A program made the position numbers and the translations under genes. The notes under the pieces are model-generated. The model was not told the origin of the DNA, did not search any database, and saw only the letters and a list, made by a program, of their open reading frames with translations. Shown one piece after another: positions 17,480 to 24,200 of a DNA stretch of 64,000 bases (positions are counted from its first letter, which is position 1; every line of letters starts with the position of its first letter). The DNA is from an uncultured Ruminococcus sp. (GTDB lineage Bacteria; Bacillota; Clostridia; Oscillospirales; Ruminococcaceae). The stretch lies in contig UPZA01000001.1 of the NCBI GenBank assembly GCA_900538575.1, positions 186,001 to 250,000 on the forward strand. Direction: 5' to 3'.

Positions 17480-18454
17480 TTATGTCTTATCCATATTAAG
17501 CACCTTTACGGCGTCCGCCATAAGCTTTTTGAACACAAGGTTGCAGGAAACGCTGAATGCGTCCATCTGACGGTCTATAAGCTTATCCGATTCCATAATG
17601 AGATCAGAGCTTGTAATAAATTCAAGCGCATACTGCCTGTCTATTCCTATAACAGTCAGATCGTTGATCTGGTTTGATTTAATAAGTCTTGTTCCGAACG
17701 GAAGAATAACGTTTCCTCTTTCGTCAACAGTAATCGAATCCCTAAGCTGCTCCATTGAAATAATTTCCGCAGCAATTTTAGGAGATACTATCAGATCGGT
17801 CATATCATAGACCTTAAAGTTTCCGTAAAGTCCGGTAAGGTCTGAAAAAGCCAGCGCACTTCCGGCAATATCTATAACGGCCGCGTCCGATTTCAAGGTG
17901 GAAATAGCGCTGCTTACCATTGCGTCGGCAAGCTTTTTACCTATTGAACGAAGCATTAAGGCAAATACGTCCAATCTCTGAAGCCTTACCGCCTCATACG
18001 AAGCTGTAATAAGTCTGCCGTATTTTAACAGGCTGACAGATGTGGCGGATTCTTTAATAGAGGTTTCCGGCAGAGCGTTTCCCTCGGTTGTTTTGGAAGT
18101 GTACGGAACATTGTCTGTAACCGAATAGCCTCTGTACTGATTGCAGTCTGAAATCGTCTTAACAGCAACAATGTCGCCTAATATAGAATCTTCCATACCC
18201 GCGTTTACGGCTCTCCTGACGAATTCAGGAAAAAGCACCGCGCTTTCCGTTGTCACAAAGAATTTTTCTACCTTATCGCAGTTCTCGCCGCTTATTTTTA
18301 TATCGAAGCGCTTAAGCTGTCTTTCAAAGGCGTCAAGATTGCTTAACGGCGTTCCGTCATAGTTTTCATCAGGATCGCGTTCCTCAAGAACCTGTATAAA
18401 GCTTTTTCCCGCAAGATTATAAAGTCCCTTTTCAAGTTTTATATCATTATACAT
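17480..18454 (-). CDS. Major capsid protein (HK97-fold type)
   Basis: 324 aa. Features of phage major capsids: N-terminal segment, then PEFVRRAVNAGM, a long middle with KYGRLITASYEAVRLQRLDVF and KKLADAMVSSAIS, and a C-terminal DLIVSPKIAAEI, LPFGTRLIKSNQI, TVIGIDRQYALEFITSSDLI pattern. It forms the procapsid shell. It sits between portal and protease genes, with the usual size for the family and no frameshift. Confidence 0.75.
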   Translation of the reverse strand: MYNDIKLEKGLYNLAGKSFIQVLEERDPDENYDGTPLSNLDAFERQLKRFDIKISGENCDKVEKFFVTTESAVLFPEFVRRAVNAGMEDSILGDIVAVKTISDCNQYRGYSVTDNVPYTSKTTEGNALPETSIKESATSVSLLKYGRLITASYEAVRLQRLDVFALMLRSIGKKLADAMVSSAISTLKSDAAVIDIAGSALAFSDLTGLYGNFKVYDMTDLIVSPKIAAEIISMEQLRDSITVDERGNVILPFGTRLIKSNQINDLTVIGIDRQYALEFITSSDLIMESDKLIDRQMDAFSVSCNLVFKKLMADAVKVLNMDKT

Positions 18455-18471
18455 AATTTATCCTCCATATT

Positions 18472-19635
18472 TTAATTTTCATTTTCAAGTTTTCTTTCAA
18501 TCTCCTCGGCCTGAGCATTTTTCAGACGCGCGTCGGCAAGAACCGATTCGTCCTGAAGATTGATATTATCCCATTCAACATACGCTTCGCTGTCGGATCC
18601 TATCTGCATCAGATATGCCGAGGCGATTTTTCTGATAACCGGCGTTATAAGCCTTCTGTAATACTCCAGCTCAGATGTAAGAATATCAGCCTGCTGCGAC
18701 GACATCCGCTCGGTCGTCGACCAGTTGAGTCCCAGAAGAAACGGCGGAACCGAAAGCTTTGCTATAAGCTGCTCCAATATCTGTCTTACAGGAATCTCGG
18801 TATCAAAAAGCTGATTATCTGCTCCTATGACTCTTATGTCGACGTCTCCGACAGCGACAAAATCCCTTATTTCACCGTTTTTAGCAGCCGTCATACCGTC
18901 CGACCATTCCTTAGCGATCTGCATCGCCCTTTCCTTTGAATACGCCCTTTCAGAGCTGTCCCCGGTAGGCTTATAGGTAACCGCATATCTTACATTCCCA
19001 GCTCTTTCATAGTTCTGTCCGATACATTGATATATTTTCATCAAAATCCTGCTTAGAGCCGGCAGTCCCCTGAGTATTGAAACCCCCATGGTTTTTCCGG
19101 GCGGAGGATTCAATGCTGAAAATAATATAAGATTAGGATTTTCAAGACGTTTAAGCCTTCCTCCGCTCTGCTTCAAATAATAAACGGCGCAGCCTGTAGA
19201 CTGGTCCGGCAAGACAGCGATCTTCGACGGATCTCCATTATAAAGAGAGCTGATATTCATGGTTTCACGGTCGAGAATAATTTCGCCTACCGCGTTTCCG
19301 TATGTAAGAAGACTTTCAAGAAAGCTGTCTGTAAAGCTCTGCATAGAAACTCCCGTTAGTCCCACAGGAACACCGGACACAAAATAATCCATCGTTTCCT
19401 GCATTCCTTCATCGGAGCATATAATTCTGTAGCCTCCCGTAAGCCTCACAATCTTACCGATTGCCGCGTCTATAACAGGCACTGTGAAACGCAGTCTGTC
19501 ATAAAGCTCCTTTTCCCAGCAATCTACACTATTCGGAAAATCGGCCGTCTCGGAGCCTCTCGCAGCAGAATAAACAGCCGCTGTATCGGTTTGAACGCTT
19601 CTCTTTCCGCCTTTGAATAGTCTCATTAAATTCAC
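18472..19635 (-). CDS. Phage portal protein
   Basis: 387 aa. Recognisable portal segments: AIGKIVRLTGGYRI, YGNAVGEIILDR, LILFSALNPPPGKTMGVSIL, YERAGNVRYAVTYKP and QILEQLIAKLSVPPFLLGLN. It forms the dodecameric DNA channel at the capsid vertex and docks terminase. Located 6 bases after terL and 17 before the capsid gene. Confidence 0.82.
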   Translation of the reverse strand: MNLMRLFKGGKRSVQTDTAAVYSAARGSETADFPNSVDCWEKELYDRLRFTVPVIDAAIGKIVRLTGGYRIICSDEGMQETMDYFVSGVPVGLTGVSMQSFTDSFLESLLTYGNAVGEIILDRETMNISSLYNGDPSKIAVLPDQSTGCAVYYLKQSGGRLKRLENPNLILFSALNPPPGKTMGVSILRGLPALSRILMKIYQCIGQNYERAGNVRYAVTYKPTGDSSERAYSKERAMQIAKEWSDGMTAAKNGEIRDFVAVGDVDIRVIGADNQLFDTEIPVRQILEQLIAKLSVPPFLLGLNWSTTERMSSQQADILTSELEYYRRLITPVIRKIASAYLMQIGSDSEAYVEWDNINLQDESVLADARLKNAQAEEIERKLENEN

Positions 19636-19641
19636 CTCCCT

Positions 19642-20889
19642 TCAACGCGCGACAGAAGCCACAAAAAAATCATCGGTATTGCCTGAATCTATCGCGGCAG
19701 TCACAAAATATCTGACATCGTCCATCGCATGATCATTCTCCTTTACCGGAATATCGCCTCCGGACTTTTCATTCCAGCAGTATAGCGAAAACTCCCTTAG
19801 GCAGTCCTGACAATCCGCAGATATGAGAATTCTCCTGCTTTTCAAAGCGTCGCTTACCCGCCTTATTCCGTAAAGAACATCGTTTTTCGCAGGTATAACT
19901 CTAAATCTTCCGTGACGCCTGATACATTCTATAAAGCTTGCCGCCGACGGATCAACGATTATATATTCCGGCTCACGATCTCCTATAAGGCTCTCCAGAC
20001 CGCTGTAATGCTCCTCGTCGGTTCTCGATATCCCTTCTCTTCTGGAATCATAATAATATTCCTCCAGCCTGTACCAAACTCCTCCGCAGCGCCCCCACAG
20101 TCCGAATGACGACGGATTAACTGTTCCGTAATCGCACGACACGACAAATCGGTCGCAATCCGGAGCCTTTTCAAACGTATGAATGCTTTCGCTGAACATC
20201 GGGTAAACCCTGCCGCTTGCGGCAGTCCACTTGCCAAGAATAAACCTGTCATAAAAAACCCCGGAATAAAGCTTTTCATATCTTTTTCTTATTTCCCCGG
20301 AAAGAGACGGATTATCCTTCATAGTAAAATGAATATAAAGAGCATTTTTTTCCTCGGATTTTTTTATCCATTCCCGGTAAAACCAATGATACGGATTATC
20401 CGGATTGCAGTTGAACCACATTTTAGAACCGGAAACAGAGCATCTGGCCATCGCTTGCTCTACAAACGATCTTGGCATAAGAGCAACCTCGTCCATAAGT
20501 ATTCCTGAAAGCGTCATGCCTTGAATAAGCGCCGCAGAGCTCTCGTCTCTTCCTCCGAACAGATAAAATCTGTTTTTCCTGCCGTAAAGACTTATATCGA
20601 TATAATTTTTGCTGACCTTTTCAATATAATTAAATCCCATAGCGCCCAGCAGACCTGCAAGAGGCTCTACAAGATTGCGGCGAAGCGACGAAACAGTTTT
20701 CCCGCAGAGAGCAAAGGAATTGCCTGAAAACGAACTCATGGCCCAGCTTACAAATCCCATCGACATGCAAAGCGTCTTTCCCGATCTGACCGCTCCGTCG
20801 CATATGACGGCGTCTTTTTTTCGGTATTTAGGGATACCCCACCAGGAAAGAGCAAGCTTCTGTTTCGGCGAAAAGCTTTTAAACGTCAT
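19642..20889 (-). CDS. Terminase large subunit
   Basis: 415 aa from ATG 20889 (GGAGG 12 bases upstream; the start overlaps the terS stop by 11 bases). ATPase: Walker A in CDGAVRSGKTLCMS, Walker B in GILMDEVALM, coupling motif MWFNCNPDNPYHWF. Nuclease domain: VVSCDYGTVNPSSFGLWG with the first catalytic Asp, then IIVDPSAASF and DDVRYFVTAA near the C-terminus. It cuts and packages phage DNA. All motifs are intact, so the packaging motor looks functional. Confidence 0.93.
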   Translation of the reverse strand: MTFKSFSPKQKLALSWWGIPKYRKKDAVICDGAVRSGKTLCMSMGFVSWAMSSFSGNSFALCGKTVSSLRRNLVEPLAGLLGAMGFNYIEKVSKNYIDISLYGRKNRFYLFGGRDESSAALIQGMTLSGILMDEVALMPRSFVEQAMARCSVSGSKMWFNCNPDNPYHWFYREWIKKSEEKNALYIHFTMKDNPSLSGEIRKRYEKLYSGVFYDRFILGKWTAASGRVYPMFSESIHTFEKAPDCDRFVVSCDYGTVNPSSFGLWGRCGGVWYRLEEYYYDSRREGISRTDEEHYSGLESLIGDREPEYIIVDPSAASFIECIRRHGRFRVIPAKNDVLYGIRRVSDALKSRRILISADCQDCLREFSLYCWNEKSGGDIPVKENDHAMDDVRYFVTAAIDSGNTDDFFVASVAR

Positions 20890-21367
20890 CGGCAGTTTCA
20901 TCCTCCAATCCGGTAAGAGCGTCAATAAGATTTGCCGCAGCCGACGCGGTATTTTCCTCGGACGCATATTCGTAAATCCGTTCCATTGCCTTTTGTCTGT
21001 CAAAAAGCTTTATTTCTACTCCTCCTCCCTTGACTCTTTTCATTTCCGACACATTAAAAAGATCCAAAGCTCCGATCTTATCGGGCGAAGGAAGCTCCTC
21101 TGAAAAAACCAGCGACGCCGCGTCGTTGGCTCTTCCGAACGCAAGCCTTTCAAGACCGGTCATAACGACCGCCTTAGGAGGTATGCTTTTCTGCATAAGG
21201 CTTTCAATAAGCCTTCTATACCTTGCCTGATTAATAATATTCGTACCGTCGGCAAGGGCAGTTTCAGGAGGCAGTCCGCTTTTCAGCGCCGCTTCGTATA
21301 CATCTCCTAATCTTGCATAGTTACAGCAAAAAAGTCTGCATAACGATTTCTGATTTAAACATGACAT
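20879..21367 (-). CDS. Terminase small subunit
   Basis: 162 aa. Helical N-terminus (CLNQKSLCRLFCCNYARLGDVYEAALKSG would be a HTH-like DNA-binding region), GLERLAFGRANDAASLV and SPDKIGALDLFNVSEMKRVKGG in the middle, typical of clostridial TerS, and an acidic C-terminus. It recognises the packaging start site. Its ribosome site AAAGGGG lies inside the 3' arm of a long hairpin (21,374-21,451), so its expression may be structure-controlled. Confidence 0.8.
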   Translation of the reverse strand: MSCLNQKSLCRLFCCNYARLGDVYEAALKSGLPPETALADGTNIINQARYRRLIESLMQKSIPPKAVVMTGLERLAFGRANDAASLVFSEELPSPDKIGALDLFNVSEMKRVKGGGVEIKLFDRQKAMERIYEYASEENTASAAANLIDALTGLEDETADDV

Positions 21368-21373
21368 AAAAAA

Positions 21374-21451
21374 GCCCCTTTCGTTAAATAGTAACGGTAA
21401 GCGAATGAATGCTCCGCTGTTTAATACCGTTCACTAATAGGCCTAAAGGGC
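21374..21451 (-). promoter_or_regulatory. Structured leader masking the terS ribosome site
   Basis: Outer arms GCCCCTT (21374-21380) and AAGGGC (21446-21451) enclose AACGGTA/TACCGTT (21393-21399, 21425-21431) and AGCG/CGCT (21400-21403, 21415-21418). On the minus strand the outer stem is followed by six T and then the terS ATG, so it could act as a terminator, hide the ribosome site, or be a packaging site. Confidence 0.5.
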
Positions 21452-21486
21452 GTATTTTTTGCATTAAAATATACAAATAAGAAAAT

Positions 21487-21528
21487 TTAAATTTACAATT
21501 TGTTGATTTTAACAAATTGTAAATTTAA
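21487..21528. repeat. Perfect 18-bp AT-rich inverted repeat
   Basis: TTAAATTTACAATTTGTT (21487-21504), loop GATTTT, exact inverse 21511-21528, between terS and the tRNA promoter. Could be an operator for the phage cassette; it lacks a G/C-rich stem for a normal terminator. Confidence 0.55.
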
Positions 21529-21582
21529 TTTAAGCGTTAAATTGTGAATATAAACAAATCGAGATTTTTTCATAAAATCATG

Positions 21583-21611
21583 TTGACATTTAGAAAATAA
21601 GCGTGTATAAT
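21583..21611 (+). promoter_or_regulatory. Consensus promoter of the tRNA operon
   Basis: TTGACA (21583-21588), 17-base spacer, TATAAT (21606-21611), 41 bases before tRNA-Met. Confidence 0.85.
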
Positions 21612-21652
21612 AATATAGTCGCATAAAGCGGTAAGCGAAAAACGACATAAAT

Positions 21653-21729
21653 GGCGGCATAGCTCAGTTGGCTAGAGTACTCGGTTCATACCCGATTGGT
21701 CGTTGGTTCAAATCCTACTGCCGCTACCA
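21653..21729 (+). tRNA. tRNA-Met (CAT), with stem mismatches
   Basis: 77 nt with encoded CCA. Anticodon CAT at 21687-21689 in loop TTCATAC; T-loop TTCAAAT. Acceptor stem 21653-21659 with 21719-21725 (one G-T). Two stem pairs are broken: C21680/T21696 in the anticodon stem and T21704/T21716 in the T stem; G21662/T21678 in the D stem is a wobble. It may be a weakened elongator tRNA. Confidence 0.85.
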
Positions 21730-21734
21730 AATAA

Positions 21735-21809
21735 GGCCCGTTGGTCAAGAGGTTAAGACACCGCCCTTTCACGGCGGAATCATGGGTTCAATTCCCGTAC
21801 GGGTCACCA
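21735..21809 (+). tRNA. tRNA-Glu (TTC)
   Basis: 75 nt with encoded CCA. Anticodon loop CTTTCAC closed by CCGCC/GGCGG; T-arm GGGTTCAATTCCC. Five bases after tRNA-Met. Its 3' 23 bases are the attachment site of the downstream islands. Confidence 0.95.
21787..21809 (+). repeat. Attachment site copy 1 (3' end of tRNA-Glu)
   Basis: The 23 bases from the T-loop (TTCAATTCCCG...) to CCA are repeated exactly at 32838-32860; the last 12 (TACGGGTCACCA) recur at 48405-48416. This is the classic attL inside a tRNA gene. Confidence 0.88.
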
Positions 21810-21818
21810 TCAACATTG

Positions 21819-21861
21819 CTCTCAAATGGCTATTTTAAGCCGTTTGAGAGTTTTCTTTTTG
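21819..21861 (+). terminator. Terminator after tRNA-Glu, brought by island A
   Basis: CTCTCAAATGGC pairs with GCCGTTTGAGAG, then TTTTCTTTTT. A sister hairpin follows attachment copy 2 with one compensated base pair, so it belongs to the element family. Confidence 0.75.
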
Positions 21862-21923
21862 CTCAAAGTTCGGTTTTGTCCTTTATCTGTCCTTTATTTT
21901 CTGTTCTTGTCCTTTGGCGTAAC

Positions 21924-22889
21924 TTAAACACCTTGTTTTCCCTTTGAAGAAAAGTCAAGCACCGAAGCAATCGCTTCGCTTGCCCTTGCCTGAGCCTGCT
22001 GAAATACATGGCAGTAAATTGAGGTTGTTGTGCTGACAACCGAGTGACCTAACGCTCCTGAAACTGCGGCAGGGTCAACGCCTTCGTTGATTAAGGCTGA
22101 GGCATAGAAATGCCGCATACTATGAATGTCGCAAAAACGGAAATTGTTTTCCTTGCAGAATTCTGTAAACCAGAAATACGGCGTATTGTTATTCATAGGT
22201 CGCCCATCATACTTTACAAACAGCCTGTCATAATCAATCCACTTGCTTCCCAGCTTTATTTTTTCCTCATCCTGTTCGGATTTGTACGCTTTGAGCAAAT
22301 CCATCACGACAGGCGGGAATTTTAAGGAACGCTGGGATTTCTTTGTTTTTGTAGTATCGGTGTAAACGCCACGCTTTGCAGAATAATTCGATGTTCGTTT
22401 CACACTGATAACATTTGTTCTCCAGTCGATATCCTTCCATTCCAAGCCGAGAAGTTCTCCACGACGGAATCCGCTGTAAATTGCAAGCGTAAAGAATGTA
22501 CGATATTTCAGCGGAGCAGTTTCCAAAAGCCTGAACAACTGCTCAATTTCCTCAATAGTGTAGATTTCCTTTTCTTTCTTTTCACCCTTTGGAACAGTCA
22601 CCTTTCTGCACGGATTTTCCGACAGCATATCCATTTTCACAGCATAGCTGAATACATCCGAAATGAAGCTAAGGTGATGAATTGCCGTCTTTCTTGATAA
22701 AGGCTTGCCTGTTTTCATACTCTTACCGTTAAGAGCAAGATCGGTGTAGCCTCGTCCATATGTACCACAGCAGAGAGAACATACCACCACCAGCCTTTGA
22801 ACAGACAAAATCGTAGGCATGACTGAAAAACTGCCTTGTACGTTCATCGCCCAGACGGTCGAAAAACTCCTTGTCGGAAGTAATGACAA
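21924..22889 (-). pseudogene. Tyrosine integrase of island A, N-terminally truncated
   Basis: The catalytic part is intact: SGFRRGELLGLEWKDID (Arg), HSMRHFYASAL (His-x-x-Arg), LGHSVVSTTTSIYCH (His and Tyr). Homology only begins at about 22760 (YTDLALNGK...), in the middle of the core-binding domain. The codons upstream to 22889 are the MobV relaxase gene read in another frame. So a deletion has fused mob 5' sequence to int 3' sequence and removed the N-terminal arm-binding domain. It sits at the attL end and reads toward the tRNA, as expected of the island's integrase. Excision is probably lost. Confidence 0.8.
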
Positions 22890-23142
22890 ATTCGCAGAGA
22901 ACAGTACTTTGCTTTTTGCCCTGTAAACGCAGGTTACCTTTTAACTCCTGTCGGGTGCGTATACTTTCAAATTCCTGAAGATAGGATTCCGCTTGTATTT
23001 TCTTAAGGTAATAATTTTCAGACGAGCGATTTATGTCAATATCTTTGTTACTATAATTTTTGTTTAGACGTTCATTATGCCGTTCAAGAAGAGGTACAGC
23101 ACCTACTTTGTGATTTTCGTTTCTGATAATTGCATAGCTCAT
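22746..23142 (-). pseudogene. MobV/Pre relaxase, N-terminal fragment
   Basis: GAAAGGAG precedes ATG 23142. SYAIIRNENHKVGAVPLLERHNERLN and NYYLKKIQAESYLQEFE are hallmark starts of MobV/Pre plasmid mobilisation relaxases. The frame leaves family similarity after about 130 residues (YDFVCSKAGG) and stops at 22729 inside the integrase sequence. The catalytic His motif (HMDE) is missing, so it cannot nick. It shows that the island was once mobilisable. Confidence 0.75.
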
Positions 23143-23184
23143 ATTTTTTGCACTCCTTTCATAAAGAGGAGCGAAGCGAACGAA

Positions 23185-23245
23185 CACTATTCTGCTGAAT
23201 AGTTCTAACCCACTAGGACTATTTTGCAGGAAAATAGTCTGTGGG
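23185..23245. repeat. Paired inverted repeats upstream of the relaxase fragment (candidate oriT)
   Basis: ACTATT-CTGCTG-AATAGT (about 23186-23203) is followed by CCCAC-TAG-GACTATTTT-GCAGG-AAAATAGTC-T-GTGGG (23209-23245). Both repeats share ACTATT...AATAGT and lie 45-105 bases before the mob start, where MobV origins of transfer usually lie. Confidence 0.45.
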
Positions 23246-23455
23246 CAAGCAGTTCCTCTTGGTCCCTTTTTTGCGGTCACAGACCGCAGGAGAAGCAGAG
23301 GGATACCCTCTGCATTTTGCGACGATATGCGACGATGTGACGATGTTTTCAGCACCGCATCCACTGTCATAAATATCGTCACAACCGTCGCACATCGTCA
23401 CGGGTTTGTGTATTGAGATGATAAGGGTCAACCATTCGTCCATACTATCCATCAC
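23219..23455 (-). CDS. Possible small ORF downstream of the excisionase-like gene
   Basis: Up to 78 aa; GTG/ATG start overlaps the stop of the excisionase-like gene. Cys-containing (MCDGCDDIYDSGCG) but without a known motif. It covers a repeat-rich DNA region (GCGACGAT repeats) and the oriT-like hairpins, so it may be non-coding. Confidence 0.25.
   Translation of the reverse strand: MMDSMDEWLTLIISIHKPVTMCDGCDDIYDSGCGAENIVTSSHIVAKCRGYPSASPAVCDRKKGTKRNCLPTDYFPAK
23318..23402. repeat. Cluster of short GCGACGAT / GTGACGAT repeats
   Basis: Direct copies GCGACGAT, GCGACGAT and GTGACGAT (about 23320-23344) face inverted copies ATCGTCAC, CGTCGCAC and ATCGTCAC (23381-23400). Iteron-like; possibly part of a transfer or replication origin. 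Confidence 0.4.
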
Positions 23456-23742
23456 GCCGCACCTCCCAGATATTCCAGCAGCGCCGCCTTGCTGACAAGT
23501 ATCTTTCCACGCTTACCCTGACCAGTGCGGATATGGGGCAGCTTGTCCTGTACAATGAGCTGACGGACAGTATGTTCGGACAATCCTCTGACCGCCTCGG
23601 TGCATTCTTTAATCGTCAGCATTTCCACTGGCTGTTCCTTGGCGGAAACCATAATTGTCGGAGCATTGTCCTCAACCTCAATCAAAGCATCCAGCAAAGC
23701 GACCACCTGTGCGATAAGCTCCTGTTTTGTTTTTCTTGTCAT
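23452..23742 (-). CDS. Excisionase-like MerR/HTH protein
   Basis: 96 aa from ATG 23742 with CGGAGG 9 bases upstream. N-terminal helix, then MLTIKECTEAVRGLSEHTVRQLIVQDKLPHIRTGQGKRGKILVSKAALLEYL. This is the winged HTH of excisionase (Xis) proteins that bend DNA at att sites. It lies upstream of mob and int in island A, the normal recombination-directionality position. Confidence 0.75.
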   Translation of the reverse strand: MTRKTKQELIAQVVALLDALIEVEDNAPTIMVSAKEQPVEMLTIKECTEAVRGLSEHTVRQLIVQDKLPHIRTGQGKRGKILVSKAALLEYLGGAA

Positions 23743-24031
23743 AATTTGTACCTCCGTTTGTTTTATTTTCGAGAGCAGTAAAAGCACCTCTCATAAGTAC
23801 CTACAAAAACGGTTGGTTTTTTAAGTCTTTTTTCGCAATTTTACAAAAGTCTGTATAGCTGCATAAAATCAACATTATTTGATTGGTACTTTTGATTCCC
23901 TTCACTTATAAGGAAAAAAACAAGGCTTTTTTACAGGGGAGTTCTGAATATTTTTTGCAATTTCTCTTATTTTTACAAAAGAATATTATTTGAGTCTCTC
24001 GTGTTAGTACAATTTTCTGTAACGTAACAAA

Positions 24032-24069
24032 AATAAGCTGTTTTCTCGGTTTTGCGAAAACAGCTTATT
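24032..24069. repeat. 13-bp perfect inverted repeat
   Basis: AATAAGCTGTTTT (24032-24044) and AAAACAGCTTATT (24057-24069), loop 12. No long T run follows; could be a weak terminator or an operator 58 bases before the -35. Confidence 0.5.
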
Positions 24070-24126
24070 GATATACTAAATTTCGGACAGTTGCACAAAT
24101 TTATTTTAATCAGTGATTTGGATTTG

Positions 24127-24155
24127 TTGACATTTTTCGCTATGAGCGATATAAT
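24127..24155 (+). promoter_or_regulatory. Consensus promoter of the defence block
   Basis: TTGACA (24127-24132), 17-base spacer, TATAAT (24150-24155), 45 bases before ATG 24201. Confidence 0.8.
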
Positions 24156-24200
24156 TATTATGTATATTTATACCATTTTGCAGACAAGGAGTGCAAAACC

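Larger units (their letters stand above)
23743..24200. other. 458-base intergenic region with hairpin and promoter
   Basis: AT-rich control region between the excisionase-like gene (-) and the restriction-modification gene (+). It contains a 13-bp stem at 24032-24069 (AATAAGCTGTTTT with its exact inverse) and the promoter at 24127-24155. No coding frame seen. Confidence 0.6.

Noticed and set aside
23259..23382. Reading the region upstream of MobV as part of the relaxase (KKGPRGTACPQTIFL...)
   Set aside because: The good ribosome site GAAAGGAG just before ATG 23142 and the family start MSYAIIRNE show that translation begins later; the upstream part is repeat-rich DNA.
23318..23402. Possible CRISPR array because of repeated 8-mers
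   Set aside because: Repeats are too short, irregularly spaced and partly inverted; no cas genes in the window.
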